A DNA stretch of 64,000 nt from Persicaria tinctoria (lineage: Eukaryota > Streptophyta > Magnoliopsida > Caryophyllales > Polygonaceae): the NCBI GenBank assembly GCA_037127255.1, contig JBANSL010000004.1:49611702-49675701 (forward strand). Direction: 5' to 3'. The translations under genes and the position numbers were made by a program. Shown here in pieces: positions 10,287-21,303 of the stretch; positions within the stretch are counted from its first letter, which is position 1, and each line of letters starts with the position of its first letter. The notes beneath the pieces are model-generated. The model worked only from the letters and a program-made list of their open reading frames with translations, did not search any database and was not told the origin of the DNA.

Positions 10287-11187
10287 TAACCAAACAATAA
10301 CCAAGACCTACAACACATCCTTCAAGTCTTCGCCTTTGTCAAAAGCAACATCTCAAGTAGTAGCAATGTAAGACAAGTGAATTTAACATCATCACACATA
10401 TATGAGCAATCCATGGGCATAGGCAATATAAATCCAACCTCACAGGGATAATGTGTTTACACTCAACTCTCAATGTGTTTAGGCTATGTAGATCAATTCT
10501 CAACTCAATTCCATATACAATCTCATAAACATTGCAATTTAAATATAAATCAACTTCGCAACCAATTATGTAAATGCAACAAGAATTATCAGGAGGACTT
10601 CACTCAATAGAAGTCTTCAAAGAAGATTCCATTCGGCGGGGTTGTAATGGGGCTTGGTAAGAAAATAAAAGGTATGAAATTATTTGGCCATGTGGTGCTT
10701 AATAAAATTTGGGAATCAAGACTCCTAAATCTCCAACATAACCAAACTATAGCTCTCAATCATATGCATCAACCAAACTGTCCAACTTATGTCAATGAAG
10801 TATGTACCCTTTCAAACTTCCTTAACCTCTCGAAAGTATAAATCTTGCGAAAATGAATATAAGGTAAATTTGGCTCATGCACTTTATTCACAAACATATA
10901 TACAAACTTTTCTTTCTGTTTTTCATTTTTTTTTTTGAATATTTTTTTTAATGAAACGACGAAAATAAACTAAGACTAGTGCATTTATAGGGTGAGCCAA
11001 AAAATCCTTTAACATAAACTAAGACTAGTGCATTTATCGACTTGGAGCTTGGTGGTGTCGGGTAGCTCCTCTTCGACACAGCTCAGTCCTGATTGTAGTA
11101 TGCAAGCTCAGCTGATAGGTGGTTGCTTGCATAATCCTCCTTTTCCTTCTTCTTTTTCTTCCCAGCCCTTAGTTTCCACAGGTTCTC
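10287..11187 (-). other. Non-coding internal region of D with an inserted LTR scrap
   Basis: No convincing ORF. It contains a T-rich tract near 10921-10950. At 11036-11093 is a 58-bp piece matching the U3 of D's own LTR (9713-9770), preceded by a duplicated ATAAACTAAGACTAGTGCAT motif (10965-10987 and 11014-11036). Confidence 0.7.
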
Positions 11188-12102
11188 TCACCACGGGGCC
11201 TTACCTCTCCTTAAATTATTTATAAACTTCTTAATGGATTGAGGAGGAGTAGGATTCAAACCCGGACTTACCTTTTCGGGCCCAAAACAGAAATCTTTGG
11301 GCTTGGGGTTAGTCGATATCGGGCAGGACTGGTCGATATCGAGTACAAGGACCCCATACTTATGCTCCTGGCAAGTTAGTGGCTCAACAGAGGAAGAAGT
11401 CGATGTCGATGATGAAGTCTTGTCGAGATCGAGTAACACCTTCGTCGATATCGAGTAGCCTTTATCGACCTCGAGTACAGTCTTGGTGCCTTCCTCCATT
11501 GTTTGCTTGGTCCCATGGTTGCTGATGCTCTTCACCTCCAGCCATGAAATTTCCTCTTTTGCAGGGCCAAAAGGGAAATCTAAGACCTCATCTCCTATGG
11601 TGAAGGTGAGCGATCGATTTTTGACACTAATTATGGCATCTGCAGTAGCTAAGAATGGTCTACCAAGAATAATAGGGCTAATAGGATCTTCAGCATAGTC
11701 TATAATAAGGAAATCTGCTGGAACAAAGAATTTACCAACCTGGACAGGGACATTCTCAACTATACCTGTAGGGATGACTACTGTATTGTTTGCCATGCAT
11801 AGCTTGGCATCCACAGGTTTTATGCATCCTATCTTTACCTTCCTCCAGATTGATAAGGGCATGATGCTCACACTTGCTCCTAAATCACATAGAGACTCAT
11901 ATTTATATTGTCCAAAACCCACAGTAACAGAAAACTTACGAGGGTCAGGTCTCTTTTCAGGGAAGTGGAGTACTTTGCATTCGCCGACGATCTCTGAGAT
12001 GGATCGCTTCTTGCTTAGGATTTCGTTCAGAAATTTGACATATCCAGACATCTCTTGTAGGGCTTCTGTAAAAGGAATAGAGACGTTCAATTCTTGCAGC
12101 AT
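11188..12102 (-). CDS. Element D aspartic protease with variant C-terminus
   Basis: 304 open codons continuing the gag frame after a TGA. Domain order: pre-protease helix (NVSIPFTEALQEM), catalytic C-D-L-G-A-S near residue 76, the NNTVVIPTGIVENVPVQVG segment, ILGRPFLATADA, then a linker of LDLD and SIST repeats encoded by TCGA boxes (11318-11480). The active-site residues are intact. Instead of the integrase-like tail of B, G and H it ends in a Pro-rich stretch, PPQSIKKFINNLRRGKAPW. The M at 12102 is probably internal to a Gag-Pro polyprotein rather than a true start. Confidence 0.75.
   Translation of the reverse strand: MLQELNVSIPFTEALQEMSGYVKFLNEILSKKRSISEIVGECKVLHFPEKRPDPRKFSVTVGFGQYKYESLCDLGASVSIMPLSIWRKVKIGCIKPVDAKLCMANNTVVIPTGIVENVPVQVGKFFVPADFLIIDYAEDPISPIILGRPFLATADAIISVKNRSLTFTIGDEVLDFPFGPAKEEISWLEVKSISNHGTKQTMEEGTKTVLEVDKGYSISTKVLLDLDKTSSSTSTSSSVEPLTCQEHKYGVLVLDIDQSCPISTNPKPKDFCFGPEKVSPGLNPTPPQSIKKFINNLRRGKAPW
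11318..11480. repeat. TCGA box cluster inside the D protease linker
   Basis: Boxes at about 11313 and 11333 (TA centres; the first is TCGATATCGG), 11421 (GA) and 11443 (TA), plus a degenerate 11467. Spacing is 20 and 22 bp, so the encoded peptide phase changes between pairs. Confidence 0.7.
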
Positions 12103-12111
12103 ATTAACAAA

Positions 12112-13275
12112 TCAGTTAAACCTACATGCAGTGGGATCTTTCAGCGCTTTGGAAGGGAAAGGCAATGTGTTTTTCTGCTTCGGAGCCACATCAGATGTCG
12201 GAGGTGTTGCAGAATCCTCGACGTCGGCCAACTTCTCCTCGATCTCGACTAAAGGTTCCTCGACATCGAGTTGGGTTGTCGATCTCGAGTTGCTGGGTTG
12301 CGCAGTGGAGTTCGAGCTGGGCTTACGATTCTGGTCTCTGTAGAACTGCTCCCTGACATCTGGGTCAATCTCCTTGGCAGGCTCATAGAGGGGCATAGAT
12401 GGTGCTGGCCTGACATAGGAGTTTTCCTCATAGTTTGCAGTAGACCCATATTTGTTGTCATAATTGGTGAGCTTGGCGAGCACACCCCATGCGTCAATTG
12501 GTGGCATCGTCAGATACTCATAGCGAGTATACTGGTTGATCCTGTCCTTAGTGACTTGGTCAAGAGAATTGAAGAAGATCTCTTGAATGACGTAGGGTGG
12601 CTGTCCATGAGTAGAGCAAGATTGCAACAGTTCTTTGTAGTGTTCCCATGCCTTTGCTAGTGGCTCCTCATGCTTCTGTTTGAAGGTTGTGATCTTCTGG
12701 CGGAGGAGTGCTGTTTTGGCGGGAGGGAAGAATTTGTTCAGAAACTCTTGCTCTACTTGGGCCCATGTTGTTAGTAATCTCGGTTTCAGCCCTTCAAGCA
12801 ACTTCAGTGCAGGTCCAGCGAGAGACCAGCGAAAAGCCTTCATCTTGACATATTCCAGAGTTGTACCTTCAGCAAGAGTACGACACATGTCAGAAAAATT
12901 GGTAATATGGTCAAGAGGACACTCATTAAATTTGCCATAAAAAGCATTCTTTTTAAGCTCTATAAGAAATTGAGTGCGAATTTCAAAAGAGTTTTCAGGG
13001 ATTAGAATCGCCGATTCAGGCACGACGAGAGTTGGATGCATATAATCCTCTGCGGTGGCTGGGAATTGGGCAAGCTCCGCTTCTGCTTGCTCCCTTGCTG
13101 CTTTCTCAGCGGCGATATCAACATCCTTAGTGGCCAGTTCTCTTGTGAGCCTCTCAATCAGTTGTTCTTGTGTTTCTGCTGCCGCCATGGCTCTTTGCAG
13201 CTTAGCTTTGATGTGTAAAAGGCGTTCCAGTTCGTCTAAGCTGTCAAACTCAGGTGGTTGACCAGAACGGCGCAT
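12112..13275 (-). CDS. Element D Gag fused to the pro linker, zinc knuckle deleted
   Basis: 387 codons from an ATG (13273-13275) in the same context as B. Residues about 15-75 form an Ala/Glu-rich helical region. The EDYMHPTLV block follows, then the capsid core with FRWSLAGP, LKLLEGL, FLNKFFPPAK and NSLDQVTKDRINQYTRYEYL. After YRDQNRK the frame jumps straight to the acidic linker (LDVEEPLVEIEEK), so the CCHC knuckle and proline-rich region have been lost without breaking the frame. It ends at a TGA (12109-12111) where relatives have Arg (CGA). Only this codon separates it from the protease. Confidence 0.8.
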   Translation of the reverse strand: MRRSGQPPEFDSLDELERLLHIKAKLQRAMAAAETQEQLIERLTRELATKDVDIAAEKAAREQAEAELAQFPATAEDYMHPTLVVPESAILIPENSFEIRTQFLIELKKNAFYGKFNECPLDHITNFSDMCRTLAEGTTLEYVKMKAFRWSLAGPALKLLEGLKPRLLTTWAQVEQEFLNKFFPPAKTALLRQKITTFKQKHEEPLAKAWEHYKELLQSCSTHGQPPYVIQEIFFNSLDQVTKDRINQYTRYEYLTMPPIDAWGVLAKLTNYDNKYGSTANYEENSYVRPAPSMPLYEPAKEIDPDVREQFYRDQNRKPSSNSTAQPSNSRSTTQLDVEEPLVEIEEKLADVEDSATPPTSDVAPKQKNTLPFPSKALKDPTACRFN

Positions 13276-13337
13276 ACTTTACTAAATTAACTCAAAGTAG
13301 ACGTGAGATTTAACTACCTAAGGCGCGAATGATAGCT

Positions 13338-13355
13338 TCCCCGACAATGGCGCCA
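13338..13355 (-). other. Primer binding site, tRNA-Asp type (element D)
   Basis: Plus strand TCCCCGACAATGGCGCCA, two mismatches to the tRNA-Asp 3' end. Both are G-to-A, consistent with decay. Confidence 0.88.
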
Positions 13356-13358
13356 ATT

Positions 13359-15236
13359 TTTTGTAGAAGGAAATCGAGAATGCAAATATAAAATAGAACT
13401 AAGGTAAAGCAAACCAGATTCCGTCCCTTGCAAATAATTACAAGACCTCCTCCCGATGCAGTAGTGGGAAGTCAGGATCGATCCACGAGGAAGCGTGTTA
13501 GCGGATCCTAGGCAGCAGAGTAATCTCACGCATAGAAGTCGACCACAGATGTCCTCGATCTCGACTAGGGTTAGTTGACAGGAGATCTGACAAGTCGAAC
13601 ACAGTGCAACAGCAACTCCCTGCGTTTTTGGTCGAGATCGAGGAAGACTTACTCGAGATCGCGTAGACTTGTCGACATCGGGTTGACTTTGTCGATCACC
13701 TGCACACCGAAGCTACAGCGATCTGGATCGAGAATCAGTACACGATATCGAGGAGTGTAAGTCGATATCGAGGAAGACAGAAAACTAAAACGAAATAAAG
13801 TAAAGACACAAATGCTTTGGGATTCTCGAAATAAACTTTATGTAAAAGATTTCCAAGATTGGGGTTTGCAACAACGATAACCAAGCATGCATAAGGCATA
13901 AATAAAACAGATAATCATGTAACTTGCATCGAATGACTTAAGCTTACACCTTTTCCAACAATTAGACTACTCTTTCAAGAAACCCTAATTGTCTCTACCG
14001 ATTTTATGTTTACAATCCAAGTTGTTAGCATGGACCTCCATTAGATGGTTAATAAACACATAACAAGTAGTAGATGCACAAAACATGATAAAAGTCGGAT
14101 CTTTACCTCAAAGACGCATGGCTATCATCGGGCTCGCCCCAACCCTCGAGGTGGGTGGACTACTCGCGCTTCATCGCAACCTCAGACATTGATGTATGAA
14201 AAGAAACCCTAAAACCTTCGAAATCCTAAACGTCTCTGTGAACTACTTCTCTAGCTTGTCAACTGGATGATTCCTAAAATCAGCCCCATGGGCTTTATTT
14301 ATAGCCTTCTACTCCTTGCTATTCAAGGATAGAATATCTCTATCTTTATCTAAATCTATATCTAAAAGATTAATGATAAATAAATGCAATAAAGGAATTA
14401 AATCTAAAAAGGAAATTATATCTAAAAGTCTTCAAGTGGATAAATCTTCTCTTCCATGATGGATCTTGATAGAATCGGATAGACTCGGCAATCTTCGGCC
14501 CCAAAGAATCCCAATCCGAGTAGGATAGCTCAAATAGTGTTACGCGACTTCTGGAAGGTTTCCTCGACCTCGAGTAAAATGGTGTCGTCGACTTCAGTGG
14601 CTTGGCATCTCGGGTTTCTCTTCCTCGACATGCTCGGACATTGGTTCTCTGCTCTCCTCGATCTCGAGTATCTTACTCGATCTCGAGTAGTGTGGCTTTA
14701 TCGACTTGGCGCTTGGTGGTGTCGGGTAGCTCCTCCTTGACACTCCTCGGACAAGTGCTCTCGGCTTTGTCGATATCGAGGACTTTCATCGGTATCAAGG
14801 AGTGGTGTTGCTCTGTGTCCGGGTGTCTGGCCAGGTCGGGTAATTCTCCTCGGCATCCTCGATCATCTCATCCTCGACTCTGGGCATGGTCTTCAACTCT
14901 TGTCGATCTCGAGTAGAATACCCGATCTCGAGTAAAGCTGGAGTCAGGTTGGTGTGTCTTCAGCTCCTCGATCAGTGATGTGCCCAGACATGTGTTGTCG
15001 ATATCGATGAAATGAAGTCGATATCGAGTAAACTTTAGCCTCCGCCTTTGCTTCTTGGTTTTCTCCCGAAATGGCTCCATATTCTGCAATATTAAACAGA
15101 AACTTATGTAGATCTCCATTTCTGACAAATAAGCATATACTACATAAATTTGACATATTCCCAACCCGAAATATGCAAAGTGTATAGAATATGGAACTAA
15201 AATATGCATAAAAACATGGCTACTTTAGAGACACCA
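13359..15236 (-). repeat. 5' LTR of element D
   Basis: About 1.88 kb. The first G of the TG terminus has mutated (TTTTGTAG). It ends GAGACACCA. TATA box at 14296-14303 and conserved R block at 14113-14175. Relative to the 3' LTR it lacks about 75 bp after 14197. TCGA arrays lie at 13555-13765 and 14560-15035. Confidence 0.88.
14296..14303 (-). promoter_or_regulatory. TATA box of the D 5' LTR
   Basis: TATAAATA on the minus strand, same context as in the other LTRs. This is the copy that would drive element transcription. Confidence 0.65.
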
Positions 15237-15812
15237 ACGACTTTTATTATAAGTTGAAAGATTTACAATACATACTATTTTGTTATAATATGATACCGAC
15301 CCCGCTCTCACTAGCAGATAGCAGCCTACTACCGGAGGTAGTGTAACATTTCTCTAAGGAAATGTGATAGTTTCATGAAACCCTTTATAGACCAGGTTCT
15401 CGCAGCCCCGATCTGTTTCCATTACTTTTATTACTTTACATGTTACATTCACTTTTCTTCACATTCACGTGTACGTACATTTTACTTGATTGATCTTGAT
15501 TCAATTGAGTTCCAAACGTGACACACAATCCTCACATTGTTACTATTTACTTTTACTTAATACAACCGTGGTGATCAAACGACACAAGATAACCCAATTA
15601 AACTTGCCAAATTTAAACGGAATGGTAAATAAATCGCACAAGCAAGTTAATTGCAATTTATTTTAATTAATTTGGCATGAAATCAAGGAAAGAAAACAAC
15701 AAGACACGAAGGCACCAAAATGAGCGGAAAAGCTCAGAAAGTCACTTGCCTTATTCATCTTGTTGGATTTCGGTACCAACTATGGACTTCAAAGCACTTG
15801 GTCACAAGCTGA
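15237..15812. other. Unassigned host sequence between D and F
   Basis: AT-rich and without a coding frame I can support. It does not resemble the element families around it. It may be a remnant of an older repeat into which F inserted. Confidence 0.4.
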
Positions 15813-16715
15813 TGTTGTTGGAAGAAATCGAGTTTAAAATATAATAAAATAGATCAAACCAGATTCGTGCCCACGCAAATAATCACAAGACCTCCTCCTG
15901 ATGTAGTAGCGGGAAGTCAGGATCGATCCTCGAGGAAGCGTGTCAGCGGATCCTAGGCGGTGGAGAACTCTCACGGATGGTTGTCGACTTCAGAAGGACT
16001 CGACCTCGACTAAGGTTAGTCGACAGGGGCCGGGCAAGTCGAATCCGAGCAAGCAGAAGACACTGGATTTGGTCGATCTCGAGAAGGTAACTCGATGTCG
16101 AGGAGATTTTGGTCGTAGTCGAGGAAAACTGGTCGAAATCGAGTAACCTGAAGAGACACAAGTAGCAGCGATCTTGCTCGATCGAGAATCAGTAGTCGAC
16201 GTCGACCAGATTTGGTCGAAATCGAAGAGAATAGAAACATAAACGAATGCCAATCTCGAACTTTAAACTATGTATGAAAAAGAACTTCCAAGATCGGGGT
16301 TTGCAACAACGATAACCAAACATGCATAAGGCAAGATAAAGAAATAATCATGCAAATCGAATCGAAGGAACAAGTTTTCGCCTTTTCCAACAATTAGACA
16401 ACTCTTTCAAGAAACCCTAATTGTATCTACCGATTTTATGTTTATAATCCAAGTTGTTAACATGGATCTCTATTAGATAGATAATAAACACACAAAAGGT
16501 AGTAGATGCTCCAAAACATGATAAAGGTCGGATCTTTACCTCGAACACGCATGGCTATCGTCGAGCTTGCCCCGACCCTAGAAGTAGGTGGACTACTTGC
16601 TCTTCATCGTAATCACATACATCATTGTTGTAAAAGAAATAACTTGTATTAAACTCAACCAAAGCTTACAACCGATCGAAGCCAACTTGCTCTCGCTCCT
16701 TAACTCCTCTCGGCT

Positions 16716-16720
<5 letters not shown>

Positions 16721-16763
<43 letters not shown>
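16721..16763. repeat. (CT)n microsatellite in the F 3' LTR
   Basis: About 20 TC units, in the transcribed part of the LTR just downstream (element sense) of the TATA box. The sister LTR has about five units at 24797-24807. Confidence 0.9.
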
Positions 16764-16765
<2 letters not shown>

Positions 16766-16822
16766 CTCTTCTCCTACTTCTCTTCCTAAGATTGAATGAA
16801 TAAAAACTAGCCCCATGAGCTT

Positions 16823-16830
16823 TATTTATA
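16823..16830 (-). promoter_or_regulatory. TATA box of the F 3' LTR
   Basis: TATAAATA on the minus strand before the shared AAAGC context. Confidence 0.6.
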
Positions 16831-17103
16831 GGCTTCCAATCCTTGCTAATCAAGGAAGGAATATCTATCTAATATCTAAAGATAAAACTCTACTTGGAAA
16901 TAAATCTATCTAAATAAGTAAAACTAGATAAATCCTAGGGTAATTAATTGTTCAACCCTTAGGATAAATAAAAAGATAAAAAGGGAAAAATATCTAAAAT
17001 CTTCATGTGTTGGAAATCTTCTCTCGAAAATATCTCCATCGGATTCGGGATAGAACCTTAACAAGACCCGGACTTAGCTCGAAATCGGCCACTGTGGGTC
17101 AAC

Positions 17104-17325
17104 TCGATATCGAGTAGGCTTACTCGATATCGACCAACATTTTCCCGTCTTCAGCTCAGCAACTCGATCTCGGCTTCCTGGAGCAAAATCGACTTGGATG
17201 TTGGTCGATATCGACCACTATAGGTCGATATCGAGCTGTCCTTTTGTATGTTGGTTGATTCTGATCGATTTTGGGATTTTCAACCAAGATTTGGTTGATA
17301 TCGAGCTGGCTTGGTCGATATCGAC
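17104..17325. repeat. Three TCGA palindrome pairs in U3 of the F 3' LTR
   Basis: Pair starts 17104/17124, 17205/17225 and 17295/17315, all 20 bp apart within the pair and all with TA centres (TCGATATCGA). In the first pair the spacer ends GTA...TAC are complementary, extending the potential hairpin to 13 bp with a GGCT loop. Confidence 0.88.
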
Positions 17326-17689
17326 CAATCTTCTCTTCTTTAAATGCACTTTCCTGAGTCCTCGTTCGTCGGATTGACGCATATGAGCATGCGTTGGAAA
17401 GCTCTTTTTGAAGGCTAGAACTCTCATCACTATAAAAAAAAAACAAATTAGCCACCGTAGTTAGCAACGGCGTGGATTTGCCGTCGCTACGCTATCGCTT
17501 TTGCCACGGTATTAGCAACGACAAGCGTTGCCAGATTTGGCGATGCCTAACTGTCTGTTTAGGTTTCGGTATAAAATCGAAGAGAAACCCTAAATTCATT
17601 AGGTCGAAGTGCTACTCTCTTTTCGTCTTCCATTGTCGTCTCCGTCATTCCTCTTTGTCTGAGACCCATCACCACCTCGTCGGCCTCCA

Positions 17690-18032
17690 CACTGCCTAAC
17701 GTCGGCCATTGCTCGCCATCAACAATCCCCCAACCTCGCCTTCTCCAAGCTCTCCCCTGAATTCACTCTCCAGATCTCACACGGCGACGCCGGTAGGAAC
17801 AAACGAGTACTTCAAGTAAGGGTTTCCTCTTCCTTCTCTCCTTCTCAGGGCAGCCCAACCGGCAACAACCGCCTTCTCCCTAATGGCAGCACAAGTGATG
17901 GCCAGTTGCCCATCTACGACCTTTCCTCGAGCTTTGCCAAGCGCGATAGGTCACATATTCGATCCGCCATTTACCCAGTTCCACTCATCCTCGTCGTCTG
18001 CGCTTTCATTCTCTGGTTCTTCTCCAATCTAG
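17690..18032 (+). pseudogene. Captured host exon encoding a single-pass membrane protein N-terminus
   Basis: One frame stays open here and reads like a real exon: basic/polar residues, then LPIYDLSSSFAKRDRSHIRS, then one hydrophobic segment of about 20 residues (IYPVPLILVVCAFILWFFSN, about 17968-18028), ending at a possible donor site CTAG|GTCTAG (18032/18033). Codon use and GC content differ from the AT-rich DNA that follows, which looks like intron. A short N-terminus with one signal anchor suggests a type II, perhaps Golgi, membrane protein, but I cannot name the family. No convincing start codon was found. Confidence 0.5.
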
Positions 18033-20827
18033 GTCTAGCTCTCAACTACTCTATTTCCCTTTTGATTTTGGTGATTTAATGTATTTTTTTTCAAGTGCCG
18101 ATTGGAGTTTTGATCATTGTGCATTTGGTTGCTCGACACATTGATTTATTAGTTGATTAATTGTTTGAAACTTAGGATGATAGGCGATTCTGCTTTGATT
18201 CTTCTATGTGTTGTATTTTGAAATTGAATTGAGAAAACCTAGATGCAAAGTTGTATCGTTATATATTTTTTAAGGTCGCTGCTTCAATGTAGAAAGTCAT
18301 CCATTTCATAGGTCTTGATTTTCTTCAGCATCTGTTGTGAAAGTCTGAATTTGGATATATTTCAGGCATTGCTGGTTGATGTTTTAATGCTTTTATTAGA
18401 TGTTAGTTTTAAGGATCATTACCATGTTTGTTATTAACATGGATTATGATCAAAGATTAGTTGGCCGATCATATTTTATTATATATATATGTTTGATTTT
18501 AGCAATTAATTTTGGATGGTTCATTGGTGCATGCTCTTTATTGAAATATATATGAATGGCATGAGTCATACTTCATCTCCATTTATTTGCTTGTTTATGT
18601 TTTAGAACATAGGACAACATAACTGCTCTTCTGTCATTGAATGTTGGCTGATTGCTTGTATGCAACTCAGATCTGCAACTTGGCTTGGTCTAAAAAGTTA
18701 AATAAATCTGCTTATTTACCCAAGTATTTGCAATCTCTTACCTAACCAAGTTTCTGTCCCGAAAATGTTAGTGCGTGAAATTTTATTGGGTTTATAGTTT
18801 CTGGCAGGGATGGGGCGGAGTACATCAGCTTTTCCCGCTTGCGATTGTATGTGTGGCTTTCCAATGGTCTTCTGAAACTACAAAGCATTGACTAAAAGAT
18901 ACTACTGGTATTCAAGATGATGATAAACTAAACTCGTTATGCAGCCTTGTAAAGGGATAATAAGCTTATTAAGCTTCTCAAATATGGTTGAGAATTGATC
19001 ATAAGATAGGTACATTTGATCTTCTTCCTCTTTTTTTTCCCCTTTAATTGCCCCAATATGAGAAGCCCTTGTTCATGAATCTGGAAGCTAGATAAGCTAA
19101 CTCTTTCATTAACAGCCTCTGTTGAGTCGAGTGCTTTGTGAATTGCATTTTGCTGATCTAAATTTATGAATTGGTCTAAGAGTTTGTTACCCCACCATGA
19201 GATTTTATTGGGAGCATTTATGTTAGCTTAAACTGCAGATTAATCAAGTTCCCCTAAGCGAATGCTTTACTATATATAAATGCTTCAAAACTAGGGGAAT
19301 AAAATTCTTACCTCCAAAATATTCAGTTCATAGCACCAACATTCTACCATTATTAAGCTTGGAAAGTATGTTTTTTGCACAAGTCATCACTCATCATTTG
19401 ATTAATTTCTTTTATTGGCCATGGTGGATCTGGAACGTCTGAACTTTGTAGCACTCATCACTACTTGCTTTAAGCTTTGATGATAGATGGAAAAAAAAAA
19501 CTAAAGTGCAATTGAATCCACTAGAGTATGCCATTATACATGTAGAGCAAGTTATAGGAACCAAGTGAAGGCTGACACTTACATGTGCTTTAACCTTAAT
19601 AAGTCCATGGCCTTTGAGTCACGTGATCCTTTCCATATTCGTCGGGTACATTAAACTATTTTTTTTAGTTATGGTAGTGCTCGTTTATTGCTGCTGTATG
19701 TTTTGTTCTTAGTTGCACATATAAATCTTACTTGTATTTGCATAAAAGGTTGGCATTTTAAAATATCTCAATTAGCTAGCAATATGATATAATTAATAGT
19801 TTACCTGATCAAATCCTAGTACAAAGGCAGGGATTTTAATGTGTTACTTACCAATAGGGAAAAAAGAGTAAGAAATTTGAAATGGGAAATTTTATTTTTA
19901 CCATTTGATATCAAATTTTATTTAATCAACGAAAACCCGTGCAAGCACGGGCTCTCAGTATTTAATTTAATCCTCTGATTTTTGAGTCGGAGTTATACGA
20001 TTTCATTGATACAACTACGAATACCAAGCTCTAATTAATATAGGTGCATCAATCTACTTCATATCAGTTTGATACAAACCTTAATGATTAATTTCATTAG
20101 TTTAGTTATTACGTAGTATCTTATTTTCTAGCAATTTCTATTTTAAGGTCTTTACTTTCAAATTGCCACTTCCTATGCTTTTTCGCACTTCCCCCACTTT
20201 CTCCATGCTATTTTCCATGATGCTGAATTTTATTCATTAAGGGTTTTCTTAGGATTAAGGTACGCTATTTGCTTTTCATTTTAAAAAGGAGGTTGCTGAA
20301 AGTATTGAGACAAAATTAAATTGAATTAAATACAACTGTGGAATCCTCACAAATTGGCTGATTTGTGGGATACTCGAAGAATGATAGTCTTTTGAACGAT
20401 GGGCTAATACCACTTATACTTATAAAATGAAGTGATTTCATTAACTAATAAACAACCTTGTTTTGATATTGGTTAGATTAAATTCCGTGTGTCTGTCATA
20501 GCTGCTAGTCATTCACAAATTGATTTTTGAGATAGGTTGACTGGTTGCCTTTATATTCTTTGTGTTTGTTTCTTTTATATTAAACTTTTCATATTGCTTA
20601 AGCATAATCTAACCATAGGTTTATCCTATGCTTCAGAAATTAAAATGTTTTTGTTGGGAGGTAAAGTAGAAGTTTTCAGACAACATTCATTAATTAGTGA
20701 ATGTTGTCTTTTTTGTCTTATTCCCCTATTTCTTGTATGTGATTTCATCTTTAGACCCGGACTTTTTAGCCCGGGTCTGAAGAATCCGGGCTAAAATGTA
20801 GTGTTTTTTTTATTTCCCAGAAATCAT
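18033..20827. other. CACTA interior without recognisable genes
   Basis: AT-rich, intron-like DNA. Small items only: a GC hairpin CCCGTGCAAGCACGGG near 19935, and a perfect 12-bp inverted repeat with an 8-nt loop at 20678-20709. No transposase motif seen. Confidence 0.55.
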
Positions 20828-21303
20828 TTAGCAACGGCAACTTGACGTGGCTAGCACTTTAGCCACGGCTATAGCCGTCGCTAATCTCTTTTGCCACCCC
20901 ATGTTTCTCCACGGCTTGTTTCCCGTGGCTACAGCCGTGGCTACAGCCGTGGCTAATACCCTTTGGCCACGGCAAATGGACTTTTAGCCACGGCAAATAG
21001 CCGTTGCTAATATCTTTTTTTTTTGTAGTGCATGAAGACATCAGAACTTGACTCAGAATGATGAATGCCGAAAAATGGCTTTTTCTCCAACTGCACCATC
21101 CTTAGCCTCTTCATGAGTTTTCCTTTAAGCTCTAAAGTGCGTCCGATTTCTACGAAATTAAATAAAAACTAGTGTACACTCTATAATTTGGAAAATAAGC
21201 ATAAACTATATAGTTTCTGTATTAATCCAACCCAAATGCATGAAATGCATGCAGAAATCGATATAAAAGTTGATATAAAACATGGCACAAAACATGGACA
21301 TCA

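Larger units (their letters stand above)
8322..15236 (-). mobile_element. Element D: gag-pro LTR retrotransposon with both LTRs
   Basis: 5' LTR (13359-15236), PBS, gag, TGA, protease, non-coding region, hairpin/PPT, and a 3' LTR (8322-10249) that lacks its terminal 35 bp or so. The LTRs are very similar but clearly older than those of B, and the 5' LTR has a deletion of about 75 bp near 14198. No target-site duplication can be read because the left end is truncated. Confidence 0.88.
17428..21030. mobile_element. Non-autonomous CACTA transposon with captured gene fragment
   Basis: Left end CACTATAAAAAAAA and right end TTTTTTTTGTAGTG are inverted terminal repeats. The 3-bp target-site duplication CAT flanks it (17425-17427 and 21031-21033), and the uninterrupted site is seen in the sister LTR near 25400. 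Subterminal repeats of the type TTAGC(A/C)ACGGC occur at both ends (17450-17545 and 20828-21010). No transposase frame is present in 3.6 kb. A second CACTA-like terminus (hairpin 20753-20778 followed by TAGTG at 20799-20803) lies inside the right end. Confidence 0.85.
15813..21303 (-). repeat. 3' LTR of element F, split by the CACTA insertion
   Basis: 15813-17427 plus 21034-21303. It starts TGTTGTTGGAAG (two changes from TGTTGTAGGAGG) and ends GGACATCA. TATA box at 16823-16830 and conserved R block at 16549-16612. It has a long (CT)n tract (about 16721-16763) where the 5' LTR has only a few units (near 24797). Confidence 0.87.

Noticed and set aside
17440..17520. AGCAACGGCG sequences in the CACTA termini as PBS-like sites
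   Set aside because: They belong to the repeated subterminal motif of the CACTA element, are not followed by the CCA/LTR context, and are a coincidence of GC-rich words.
19925..19950. CCCGTGCAAGCACGGG hairpin as a Helitron 3' end
   Set aside because: No CTRR terminus follows at the right distance and no TC 5' end was found.
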